Part shown: piece by piece, positions 34,041 through 43,929 of the stretch
Position numbering within the stretch: the stretch's first letter is position 1
Layout: each line of letters opens with the position of its first letter
DNA from: Luidia sarsii
Taxonomy: Eukaryota; Echinodermata; Asteroidea; Paxillosida; Luidiidae
Assembly (NCBI GenBank): GCA_949987565.1
Contig: OX465116.1
Span: 14,910,909-14,974,908 of the forward strand
DNA length: 64,000 nt
Direction: 5' to 3'
Notes under the pieces: generated by a model
Seen by the model: only the letters and a program-made list of their open reading frames with translations
Database searches by the model: none
What the model was told of the DNA's origin: nothing
Made by a program: the position numbers and the translations under genes

Positions 34041-34676
34041 AGACCCGTCTTCGATGACGTCACGGTTTTGTTTATCGGCCATCTTGGATTACACACATGA
34101 GCACGTCACCGCCGTTACTAAGTCAGCTGTGCATACAAACAACTCCACATGCACGGCGGCAAGTTTTGAACTCGTCGTAGTTGTACTACTAATACTGCTA
34201 CTTTTTACTAGTATTAATTACTAGTTGTGCCATGGAGGAATCTCTTTTTATTCCTCCGTGGTTGTACCATGGATTGGAGGTACTTGTTTTGTTGAAAGAT
34301 GATTACATTTTGCACTGTCCTTGGCTGTGGAAGCAGGGGGGGGGTCGTGATAAGAAATATTTTTATCGTTTACCCGCTGTACTGACAAGAGAAGGTGACG
34401 CAACTCGTACACTTTCGCTAAAAAGATGGACGAAACGGTTGTCGCGGGTTAATTGTGTACGGATCTATTCCAGCAATAAAGCCGAGAATGTCATCATACG
34501 GGGCCTCGGAATTCCCATCGAGAGAACTGTAATAAGCCGACCGTGCAGCATTCGAATTCGCCACGATGACTAATGTAACGTTAAACGAACACGTGCGAGC
34601 GAAAGCGTATGTGTGTACTCCAAGATGGCGGATCTCGCTGTTTCTAGTAGCAACGTGACGTCAGTAAGAAGGGTCT
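34041..34676 (+). mobile_element. 636-bp inverted-repeat element carrying a frameshifted THAP domain, upstream of GPCR copy B
   Basis: Absent from the equivalent site of copy A. The ends are inverted: AGACCCGTCTTC at the left and GAAGAAGGGTCT (read as AGACCCTTCTT) at the right. They continue inward with GACGTCACG and GCCATCTTGGA on both sides. Inside, the plus strand encodes a THAP-type zinc finger start (CTVLGCGSRGG) followed, after a one-base shift in a run of eight G at about 34338-34345, by RDKKYFYRLP and LKRWTKRL. THAP domains bind DNA and occur in P-element transposases. This is therefore a short, non-autonomous, broken derivative. No clear target duplication is visible. Confidence 0.72.
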
Positions 34677-34801
34677 TAATATTCGCCGAGAGTGCGCTGA
34701 GAAGAGAGATCTGCGACCGTGCAACAGCCAACGTCCCCCGTGGGTCGGGTGCGCGCGCAGCGAGTGAGTACAACTCGGGGCTTGCTTCGGGTAATCAACA
34801 G

Positions 34802-34873
34802 CCAATCAGATTGCAAGTCTTGCCCGCTGGTCATTAATTTCAAGACGTTCTCCCCCCGAGGCGTGCTTATATA
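34802..34873 (+). promoter_or_regulatory. CCAAT box and TATA box of GPCR copy B
   Basis: CCAAT at 34802-34806 and TATATA at 34868-34873, 62 bp apart, at the same relative place as in copy A and about 210 bp before the ATG. The THAP-type insertion lies more than 120 bp upstream, so the core promoter is intact. Confidence 0.6.
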
Positions 34874-35079
34874 CCGAAGACGCGCACCGGCCGTTGCCCA
34901 GAAGGGACCTCTTCGTCTCGTAATGCGGAGATCGAGTTCGTGGATTCAGCGTTGATCTGCTCCGCCCACGGATCGAGCGAATCTTCAAAAACCCGCCTCG
35001 CTGATATTGAGAGAACTGGCAATTGTCAAACATTGAGAGAAACAGAAAAAGAGGGAAAGAGAGGAGAGAGAAAGCTGCG

Positions 35080-36075
35080 ATGGCCGAACCTCTTCTTATC
35101 TTGCGAGTCTTTAAAACCATCGTCGGCTTGATAGGACTGGTGGGGAACAGCATCGTGGCTGTTGTCATCTTTAAGGTGAGGTTCATGCACACCATCACCA
35201 ATGCCTTCATCTTCAACCAGGCCGTGGTAGATTTCTTGGGCTCCCTCTTCCTGGTGCTGAGCAGCAATATCGCCGTGCCCGATCCTTTACCGGACACCCT
35301 GGGTTACCACGTCGTCTGCCACGTCTGGCTGTCGAACCTCTTCCTCTGGGCATGCTTCACCTCCTCCACCGTCAATCTCCTGTCCTTGACGTGCGAGAGG
35401 TACGTGGCCATCGTGTATCCGTTTAAGTACGCCAGCATGTACACCACTCGCTTCGTGGGAGCCGTGATGGTGGTGATCTGGCTGTCGGGCGTTTTTCTGG
35501 ACGGAGCCTACACGGCGGCCGTGAACACTTACCAGGACGGCCGGTGCTTCTACTCGTCGGCGGTCGGCTCTCGCACCCTGGGAATCGTGTTCATCATCGT
35601 CAAGTTCTTTCTGCCGGCCGTCTTCATGCTGGTCGTCTACGCTCACATGACCGTGGAGCTCAAGAGGAGCGCCAACCGCATCGGGGCAATCGCTCCGTCG
35701 GCCCCCGTCGCCGTGAGCGGCGGTGCCGGCGGGTCGGGCCGTCCCGTGGAGAACCCCGAGCAGTCGCTGCTCCGGGCTCGCCGCAACATCTTCCGGACCC
35801 TCCTCCTCGTCTTCGCCACCTTCCTGGTCTGCTGGACCCCAAACCAGGTCGTGTTCTTCATGTTCAACTTTGGCTGGTCGATGGATTTCAGCGGTGCCAT
35901 CTACATCGTGTCCGTGTCCCTGGTCGCCGCCAACTCCTGCGTCAATCCCTTTATCTATGCCTTCAAGTACAAGCAGTTCCGCCGAGGATTCTTGGTGTTC
36001 ATCGGACGCAGCGGTGGGACTCCTGAAAATCACTTGCGTCCGTCCGAGGCTCCGACCAGACCTATAAACCCTTGA
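35080..36075 (+). CDS. Intronless class A (rhodopsin-family) GPCR, copy B
   Basis: Tandem duplicate of the receptor at 31846, also 331 residues with no indel. By my reading 10 residues differ: L10V, F53L, C54G, A132V, F138V, L139F, I145T, R189H, S225N and C310R (copy A to B). All hallmark motifs are kept: GNS, D51, C80/C156, ERY, CWTP and NPFIY. Five of the ten changes fall in helix 4 and its extracellular end (132-145), close to where ligands often bind. C310 in the tail, a possible palmitoylation site in copy A, is arginine here. The 8-bp difference in the leader (an added AGAAAAAG-like block) leaves the coding frame untouched. Confidence 0.93.
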   Translation: MAEPLLILRVFKTIVGLIGLVGNSIVAVVIFKVRFMHTITNAFIFNQAVVDFLGSLFLVLSSNIAVPDPLPDTLGYHVVCHVWLSNLFLWACFTSSTVNLLSLTCERYVAIVYPFKYASMYTTRFVGAVMVVIWLSGVFLDGAYTAAVNTYQDGRCFYSSAVGSRTLGIVFIIVKFFLPAVFMLVVYAHMTVELKRSANRIGAIAPSAPVAVSGGAGGSGRPVENPEQSLLRARRNIFRTLLLVFATFLVCWTPNQVVFFMFNFGWSMDFSGAIYIVSVSLVAANSCVNPFIYAFKYKQFRRGFLVFIGRSGGTPENHLRPSEAPTRPINP

Positions 36076-36142
36076 ACTCACCCTCTGACTTCGGGGACCT
36101 CTGAACCACAAAAATGAAGAACATTATTCCATTTTTTAGAGA

Positions 36143-36432
36143 GTGATATACAATAATGTTGCAAACTGCTTACTGACTAAAATTACTAAAATGCAAATCT
36201 CAAAATTTAGTGGGCCTGACGTTTCGATCCTAGCAGGACCTTTCTCAAAGGCAGGACCTTTTTAAGAGAGTGATATACAACAATGTTTCAAACTGCTTAC
36301 TGACTAGAATTACCAAAAAGAAAAAAATCTCACAATTTAGTGGGCCTGACGTTTCGATCCCAGCAGGACCTTTCTCAAAGGCCTTTGAGAAAGGTCCTGC
36401 TGGGATCGAAACGTCAGGACCACTACATTTTG
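36143..36432. repeat. Two palindrome-family copies downstream of GPCR copy B
   Basis: 36143-36262 is single-orientation. 36265-36432 is a head-to-head hairpin with CGATCCCAGCAGGACC mirrored by GTCCTGCTGGGATCG. A compensating change (CCCAGC with GCTGGG) is present in both arms, suggesting the pair was duplicated together. Confidence 0.8.
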
Positions 36433-36959
36433 ATATTTTTAAGAGAGAACATTTTCGTTAGTGTTCACTGATGGTTACCGAAAACCGTGTGTGTTCCTAA
36501 AGCTAAAGATAGAAAGAAAAAACTGATGTAAAAGGAGGATTCACAACAATAGTGGTTCGAGCAAGTCACTTACCCGGTAATTGTGGGGAAGAATTTAACA
36601 ACTGAGATTTCAGGCTAATTGTGGTGGGGGTAGCCAGTCGGGACTGGTTAGCAATGACGCCGTGTAAATATCTCTTTTGTGAGTGTGTGCGCGCGAATCT
36701 AGTGTCTGGTGGAGACCTAGTCCAATAGGGTAAATAGGTCTTGACAGAGAAATTGTAAAGGTGTATATGTCTCCACACAAGGTTTTCACGAAACTGGTAT
36801 TTGGAAATGACTAAAAAACGGGAAACTTGTGATGTGTTATAGATAAGGGACATACGGTCCAAATTTCAAATGTCCAAATGTGGTTGAAATGGGAGCATTT
36901 TTATAACATTGTTTCTCACTCGGTTGTATACTGCACGATAACAAAGCAATGTCTCCACA

Positions 36960-37330
36960 TGTAGTGGTGGGGTGTGTGAGGGGGTGTGGTAGTGTGGGCT
37001 TACGTTAGGTGGGTTGTGGGGTACTGGAACAATGGGTGGGTACTCAGAACAATGGGACCACTCCTTGTGGGGTACTCTTTTGGTACCCCATAAGGTTTTC
37101 ACGGAACTGGTTATTTGGAATTAACTCAAAAAGGAGGAATTTCCGAGGTATGTTTATTCGTCGCAAACAGAACTATATTATATAAGGGATGTTCGCTAGA
37201 GATTTCAGCCAAGGAAAGTGATTCTGTTTCGAAAGGGAGTGATTTGAATTAGGCCCTTCTGGGAGTGTTTTTTTAGTACACGAGAACAAAGGAAATACCC
37301 CACAAGTATACGCGTGTAAGGGTGTGTGTA
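36960..37330 (-). repeat. Inverted third copy of the GPCR upstream segment
   Basis: On the minus strand it matches about 31010-31350 and 33600-33960, sharing AACCCACCTTATG-like sequence, CCCATTGTTC, GGTACCCCATAAGG and GGAATTTCCGAGG. No receptor coding sequence follows it within the window. Confidence 0.75.
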
Positions 37331-37365
37331 GGGGTGTGTGTGTGTGTGTGTGTTTCTGGAAAGGA

Positions 37366-37455
37366 TCGATGAATTCAACGTTTCGAATAATTATACTCTG
37401 TTCTTCATCAGGACACTGGACAGAACAGAGCATTCTCTTTGAAATGTTGAATCAT
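37366..37455 (-). repeat. Short repeat with hammerhead-like core
   Basis: The minus strand has, in order, GATGATTCAAC (closing arm), a pyrimidine-rich stretch, CTGATGA (37405-37411), GAACAGAGT...ATTC and GAAAC (37380-37384). It ends in GTTGAATTCATC, which can pair with the first arm. This is the order of conserved blocks in a hammerhead ribozyme with a short second stem. Activity is unproven. Confidence 0.45.
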
Positions 37456-38059
37456 CAATTCTCTCTAGAAGCACACACTCACTCACAAAAAGAGAAACTG
37501 TACATGGTGTCACGGTAAAACTCTCTCGACTCATGCAGTTCAGACCGATGTTCGTAAGAATCTCAACTGTACGTTGACAATCGTCAATCTAAACCCAACT
37601 GTTGGATCACACTGGTCAATATCACTTCTAAGCACCTAACATTATTTTGATAAAACAAGAGTGCTGAGGCTTTTCCTGAAGGCTTTCTATACCCAACGGT
37701 TTAACAGTGCAATCAGAGAAGGACATTATAATCATAAACAAATGAAAATATTTAATTATTATAGTGGATGCACAAAAATAGTGATAACGCAAATATATTT
37801 TATATAAGTGGCTGATATCCTGTTATTAGTATTGTTAATTATCCTATTAATTCACTATAAATTAGCCACTCACTTGCGTGTTAGGTGAACAGTGAATGTC
37901 AAATAAAGAAGTATTACAATGACATTGACTTTGGTTGTACAAAAATATTAAGATGGTTGTTGTCACTCTGAAATCGTGTATCCATGCACTTAAAAAAAAA
38001 ATATTTTACTTTTTTATGGGGAAGGGTATTGTCATTTTGGTGGTTGGTAGTTTGCTTGC

Positions 38060-38460
38060 CTAGCTGTCTGCAATGTGTGTCTGTCTGTCTCCCTGTCTGT
38101 CTTTCTTACTTGTCTTACCGTCTGTCTGTCTGTCTGCTAGCTGTCTGTCTGCTTGTCTGTCTTTCTGCCTGTCTGCCTGTCTGCCTGTCTGTCTGTCTTT
38201 CCTTACTTGTCTTACCGTCTGTCTGTATGCTTACCGTCTGTCTGTCTGTCTTCCTGTCTGTCTACCTGTATGTGTGTGAGTCTATCTGTCTGCCTGTCTT
38301 TTCTACCTGTCTTCCCCTCTGTCTGCCTGCATGCATGCCTGCTTGTCTGTCTGTCTGTCGTTTTTTTCTGTTTGCATTCCTGCCTGAATGTCCGTCTCCC
38401 TTCCGGTCGGTGTGTCTGTCTGTCTGTTTGCCTGACTGTCTATTTGCCAGTCTCAGATCG
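38060..38460. repeat. CTGT/CTGC microsatellite
   Basis: About 400 bp of imperfect CTGTCTGTCTGC repeats. The cysteine/leucine/serine/valine-rich open frames in all three plus-strand frames are compositional. Confidence 0.92.
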
Positions 38461-39793
38461 GACTAACTATATCATCTGCCTGCATGTGTGTCTATTTTTT
38501 GCATCAAGGACAAGCAATGACAACAGATACACCTGAGGCCACGCGTATACACGGATTTTGTGTAGTCATCTCAGGCTGCCGCTCAGGATAAGCCGTGGCC
38601 AAATTGCCTTGGTTATAAATTTCACCCTGCGATGTGTTCCTTGCATCCGGTCGAGCTCGTCCCACTCACGCTTGGCCAAACAAACAGCGCACAGCGACTT
38701 TCCATAGGATCCATTTTAAGCTCACGTGAAAAGAAGCCCTAAATCTACCCTCAGTTTGAGTTGGGAGACGTTTCTGCTCGGCAATCTCACAATCTCAAGG
38801 GTCTCGTTATGCAGCAGATCTTGTGACCTTTAAAACGATCTTTTGTACAGCTTAAAGTAATGTGAGAGGCATGTTTACTAACTCAAAATGAGGTCCGTGC
38901 AAATCATTTGTCGATGGCTCTTCCAGGATCGAAAAATTAGCCCCATTTTGGGAGAGATTTTTTTTCTCAAAATTTAACAATTTAACCAAAAATGTGTATA
39001 AAGCCACGGTTTATACCGTGAAAATTAAGACTCATAATTGTATTTTGGACTCTGGTCTGCCTAGGCACCGTACTTTTCATTTCTTAAAAATTGAAAAATT
39101 AACCAAAAATGTGTATGAAGCCATGACTCCTTATCGTATTTTGGACTCTGGCCCGTATAGCTAGGCACTGTTGTCAGTTTCTGGAAGTCATTTTACTTAG
39201 ACCTTCATAATATTTTCGAAGAAAGTTGGTGATGAATAGGACTAATACTATTAAATACCATAAAGTGCCTGACATAAACCAACGACAATTGACTTGGAAT
39301 GTTCAAGGAATTCGTTCAAGGAATAGCAGAGGCATTGTTACTGGACCGAAATTTGAATCAAGTTGAATTAACCAACCTTACTGTGTCCCCATTCCTGAGT
39401 TTCCTCCATATAGACCGTGTACAAATTACTCTGCACGGTAAAAAAACAAAACATTATTTTCACCGAAAAACCATTGCACTTAACGGCAGGACGTTCTCAC
39501 TGTTAAAAAAAAACACGATTATTTTGATCGAGATTTGAATCGCGAATCAAACTCCACTTTCTGGGGGTGTTTAGACACAATAAAATGCGATTATTAGTGG
39601 GATTTGTATCTTGATTCGGACGACCGTTATTTTTCAATGAATCCCACAATGCATCGGTCTCCCTCTGACTGACAGGAACAACTCATAAACACCATTTTGG
39701 CAAAATTTTCAGATTTCTTAAAACCGTTTTAGTTGCCCTTAAAATGTCCCCCTGCGTGGGCCACCCTCATGGACACGTGTACCGTTAAATCGC

Positions 39794-40019
39794 AATAGAC
39801 CGATTGCACGACCGATGTTTACATGCCATCATGTAACTTATAGTGGGTATTTTTTTCATCTCATTTGGTGCAGAACAGGTGTGGAAACGAGCAAATAAGA
39901 CTATCATATTGTCCACATTCTTCTTTGTACGTTTCCATCGCTGCTCTGTGCCAAATGAGATGCAAAAAATACCCACTGTAAACAGTTTCATGTGAACGGT
40001 GGTCGCTCAATTGTCTATT
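39794..40019. mobile_element. Foldback element with long inverted arms
   Basis: The two arms of about 95 bp are inverted relative to each other. AATAGAC and GTCTATT form the tips. Further in, GTGGGTATTTTTTTCATC pairs with GATGCAAAAAATACCCAC, and CTCATTTGG with CCAAATGAG. There is no coding capacity. Confidence 0.75.
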
Positions 40020-40319
40020 ACTAAACCACAATCGGCTGCCTTTTTTTGTTTTTGCGTTCTTTTTTCATTTCATTTCATTTCATTTCATTTATTGCATCAC
40101 GGGGGAAGCAATACACGTATATTATACTAAAATAAAATCACAGAACATTGATACAAGTTAAAAATCTTAAAAAAACAAAACAAGAGACAAAAATAGACAG
40201 TAGGCCTACAATCAATTGTGCCTCTCCAAAACGCTGATAATGAAAACAACTATACCATAAAATGCAAAGGCATAAAGCAAAACAATTATAATCGTGCATC
40301 TTTGGCAAGTTCAAATTGC

Positions 40320-40545
40320 TAAGACTTGAATGTTTGCATGGTGGAAATACTAAGTGGAAGGTTTTCGGTGACACCATGTAGCTCTTCTCTTTACCGGTTC
40401 TTTTCAGAGCAACATTTTTCAGAGCCACACTTTTCAGAGCCACACTTTTCAGAGCCACACTTTTCAGAGCCACACTTTTCTGAGCCACATCGTTTTGAAA
40501 GAGAAGAGTTACATGGTGTCACCGCAAACCTTCCACTTCAAATTG
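40320..40545. repeat. Dispersed 104-bp-family copy with internal 15-bp amplification
   Basis: The palindromic block CTTTTCAGAGCC has expanded into about five tandem 15-bp copies of TTTTCAGAGCCACAC (40400-40490). They are flanked by the usual ends of the family (TTTGCATGGTGGAAATAC and GGTGTCACCGCAAACC, inverted to each other). Confidence 0.8.
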
Positions 40546-40720
40546 ATACCAGGACACCCGCTGAAAGAAATTATTCGCGTAAAATATTGAAAGAAGATGA
40601 AGGGAACAAAAGAGATTCCTTGACACTACTAACTGGCAAACCCTCCCATAACCCAGGGAAACGATTAAAGAGAGAATAGCATTACATTAATTCGATTATG
40701 TTTATCCCTTGCTCGACGTT

Positions 40721-40883
40721 ATAAACACTGAATGCTCAGTGCTTTCATTTGCCCGACTGATGAACAAATTTCAGGCAGCTCGGGCGGGATTCGAACCCGC
40801 GACTCCCGAATTCTAGTACGCCCGACCTGCCTGAAATTAATTTCATCAGGCATCGGGCAAAGCACTGAGCATTCAGTGTTTAT
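40721..40883. mobile_element. Palindromic element with a tRNA-like core
   Basis: Inverted arms ATAAACACTGAATGCTCAG and CTGAGCATTCAGTGTTTAT enclose a minus-strand tRNA-like segment with a good box B (GGGTTCGAATCCC) at about 40783-40798. Fragments of the arm (CAGTGCTTTGCC) recur at about 1600, 9890 and 56030. Confidence 0.65.
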
Positions 40884-41517
40884 CACGGTCGAGTAAGGGC
40901 AAAACCTCATTGAATTACATTCTCCCCGACGCAAACATCAGGACATAATTATCTATGAGCATTACATTAGTATAACACTGTAACTTGGTTGAGTGCATGC
41001 TTTGGAGCTTGGACTATAGGTTTGGCAGTGTGACTCGGGCGGTATTGTACGAGGACGAGCACCGCATGTCAACCACGACTGAAATTGGGGCTTACATTAG
41101 TCCGGACCGGTGGTGAAATTTGATCGCATTGATATAGTGTAAAATTATTACAATATAATCATGGATGTTGATCACAAAGAGAGAAAATTAATTCTGTTTG
41201 AAAGATAGGCCTATCCCGATTGGAACACATCTATATCTAGACTGGTCATCTCAGTTATTATGAGGATTGCCGCGTGTGGTCGATCGCCCAGACAAAAAAC
41301 CTGTTTTTTTTTCTTTTTAAATCGCGATTCATATCGCGTTTATTTCCACAGTTGGAACAGCGCTGTGAATTATTTACGATCGATTTGTTTTTTTTACACA
41401 TATTTATTCGCATTTTCAGAGAAACTTTAATATCAAACAATGAAGTTCCCAGTCAGTTTTGTCCTTTGGTTTTGGGTTTTTTTTTTACTTAATAATTGTG
41501 AAAAATGGAAAAGAAAG

Positions 41518-41860
41518 CATTGACTGGATCTTGGACCGGAGACTTGAGCACGAGACCTGTGGTTTTGCATATGTGACCCGGCACAACAACATGATGAATA
41601 TCTCACCAAAACACTTTTGAGTAAACAACGCCTGAAGTTAAAGTATCTTCACAATTCAATCACAAATCAATTTTTTTTTTTTTGTATTTTGGACTTTGAA
41701 GTATAAGAGGATATAAAATTTTGATATCATTTTAAAGCTAATGGTATACTCTTTCACATCATTAGAAAACCTCAAAATCTCAAAAATGGGGTTATTCCTC
41801 AATATGCTGTGCCGGGTCACATATCGGCGCTCTTACCATCTGAGCTATCCATGCAGCCCT
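41518..41860 (-). repeat. tRNA-derived SINE split by a younger insertion
   Basis: The two halves (41518-41570 and 41824-41860) join into the same SINE as at 50640. The box A half reads GCTCAGATGGTAAGAGC on the minus strand. The insert at 41572-41821 interrupts it. Confidence 0.75.
41572..41821. mobile_element. 250-bp TA-flanked inverted-repeat element inside a SINE
   Basis: The ends are TGTGACCCGGCACA and its exact inverse, flanked by TA at 41570-41571 and 41822-41823. A TA duplication is typical of Tc1/mariner-type elements. No transposase remains. Confidence 0.8.
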
Positions 41861-43015
41861 TAGATGACATAATCAACTTGTCTTTACCAGATCAGAAGCA
41901 TGCAACCATTCTCCAGGGAGATATACGGCAGTTAATTAACGGTTGCAAGCATGCAACCGTTAAATAACTACCGTAAAAAAATTCCCTGGAGATATACGGC
42001 AGTCGAATAGTTGAATGCTTCTGTCTGGTGGACAGTTGCTAATGTGCAAGTTGTGGACATAATGATATGAATGATTTTGTACACACGCATTGCTCCCGGC
42101 GATATGCCCTTCTGCTGGGAACAAAATTCGTCCGGTCAGTTTGATTGCATTTTACAATTAGTTTTTCGTCATCATGACGTAATAGGCCCCTACGCAGAAT
42201 GTTAATTGATAGGATTGAAGCGGGTGTTATGGATCATGAACAAAATGACCTTGGTGGCCTTCTTTTGACCTTTTGCCCCAATTGGCCTTCGGGACGCGGA
42301 GAGGGAAAACGCTGTACCAATTGCTTTTCTAGCTTACAATAATATTATTATTATATAATTATGTGCACAGTCGATCCACCGTGTTCAAAATCGACCGAAT
42401 CCGCGCTGTGGATTTTGTAAACATCTTGTTTTGGACGACAGAGGGCGGCAGACTTACTGGCATGGAAACGGCTTCGACGCCAAACTTGCAATTAGACTGA
42501 TACATTATAAGTGTAGGGTTAATCAATTATTTCAGTATGTAATTTAATATTTTAACCTCATTAATTACATCAATTTATCTCTATATAGAGCCTGAATATG
42601 AATCAGAATTATTGAATCATAGATTTGATATTAAATAGAATATTTTATAGAAGGGTTTTATGGTTATAATAAAATGTTAAGACTTAATTGATCACCTTAA
42701 AATGTAATGGTCGAGCCCAGTGGGTTCAAGTATACAAATTATCGTGTGGACTTGTTTTGATGAATTGAACATCAAAATGTAACCAAATATTTACCTTAAA
42801 ACACGTTAATGACCTTCTAGATATAAAAAAGAAGACTTCCCAAACAACTGGTAAGTCATTTAGCACACGAATTTCATCCTTTTGTCGTTTTGGTTTCCTT
42901 TTTCGAAACTTTTTCAGCCATGAATGGACTCTCAGTCTCAGCTAAAATCTTGCCAATCAACATGAACATTGAATGCATGGAATGAATGGGTGCTGGAACA
43001 AACTATGTACAAACC

Positions 43016-43170
43016 TAGTCCGAGTAACTTGGACCCGACAAGTCAACCTTTTTTCATCGAATTTTGAAAATTTTGAGGGACGGGTGACTGTGACTACAGT
43101 CACCCGTCCTTCAAAATTTAAAAATTCGATTAAAAAAAGGTGACTTGTCGGGTCCAAGTTACTCGGACTA
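43016..43170. mobile_element. Foldback element of the TAGTCCGAG family, copy 3
   Basis: A 155-bp palindrome, TAGTCCGAGTAACTTGG to its inverse, with an additional inner palindrome (GTGACTGTGACTACAGTCAC). The flanks GTACAAACC (43007-43015) and GGACAAACC (43171-43179) match at 8 of 9 positions. Confidence 0.85.
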
Positions 43171-43347
43171 GGACAAACCTTGTCCTGAACAGTGAAAGTA
43201 GATGTAACTTAAACTTGCTCAACTTTTTTAGTTCAATACTCGGCCAACATTATAAAGTCAGAAAACACCCATAAATTTAACTGACTGCAAATGCATAATT
43301 TTAGTCAATTAAATCCTATTTTTCTTGGATAAAAACTGGGAAGAACT

Positions 43348-43433
43348 TAGTCCGAGTAACTTGGACCCTTACAATCGCCCTTTTATTTTTTTTATTTAAA
43401 GGGCGATTGTAAGGGTCCAAGTTACTTGGACTA
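43348..43433. mobile_element. Foldback element of the TAGTCCGAG family, copy 4
   Basis: An 86-bp palindrome with the TTACAATCGCCC inner variant, like copy 2. The flanks are exact: GGAAGAACT at 43339-43347 and at 43434-43442. Confidence 0.9.
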
Positions 43434-43602
43434 GGAAGAACTTAATTACTTTGAAAACACTTGACATTCGATTGTTATTGAAATGCCTCCATTATAATTT
43501 ATATTATTATAGGTATGAAAAAACTCACTAACTAAACTGGCAATTTGCAAAACATCCTACTCGCGGAACCTGTCAGGCGAATTGCTGTGGCTTACTTTTC
43601 AC

Positions 43603-43721
43603 TAGTCCGAGTAATTTGGACCCGCCAAGTCACCCTTTTACAGATACAGTCACCCGAATCTCAAAATTTCAAAATTTGATTTAAAAAAGGGTGACTTGTC
43701 GGGTCCAAGTTACTCGGACTA
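43603..43721. mobile_element. Foldback element of the TAGTCCGAG family, copy 5
   Basis: A 119-bp element with arms TAGTCCGAGTAATTTGG and CCAAGTTACTCGGACTA. Exact 9-bp flanks ACTTTTCAC lie at 43594-43602 and 43722-43730. It lies about 210 bp upstream of the ANKMY1 start. Confidence 0.9.
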
Positions 43722-43929
43722 ACTTTTCACATAGAATTAGAATGCATTCTGCCTTTAAGTTTGAGAAAGGTCCTGCTAGGATCGAAATGTCAGACGGTCC
43801 TAATTTTTTGATAAACAAAGCAGAGGAAAAACCGACCGAGAACAAGACAAAGGGTGAGATTATAGCGCCGAAAATTTGGACTGTACTTTTAGGAATCGTG
43901 CGTTGAAGCGTCGCAGCCCCTCTGAGGCC

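Larger units (their letters stand above)
37480..43000. other. Intergenic region; repeats only
   Basis: Contains a CTGT-rich microsatellite (38060-38460), a foldback element (39794-40019), a 15-bp tandem patch (40395-40495), a palindrome around a tRNA-like core (40721-40883) and a SINE split by a TA-flanked element (41518-41860). A partly palindromic patch at about 41880-42010 repeats GGAGATATACGGCAGT. The stretches 37540-38050, 38540-39780 and 42060-43000 show nothing recognisable. Confidence 0.6.

Noticed and set aside
38073..38536. Cysteine-rich open frames suggesting a small secreted protein
   Set aside because: They are translations of a CTGT/CTGC microsatellite in all frames.
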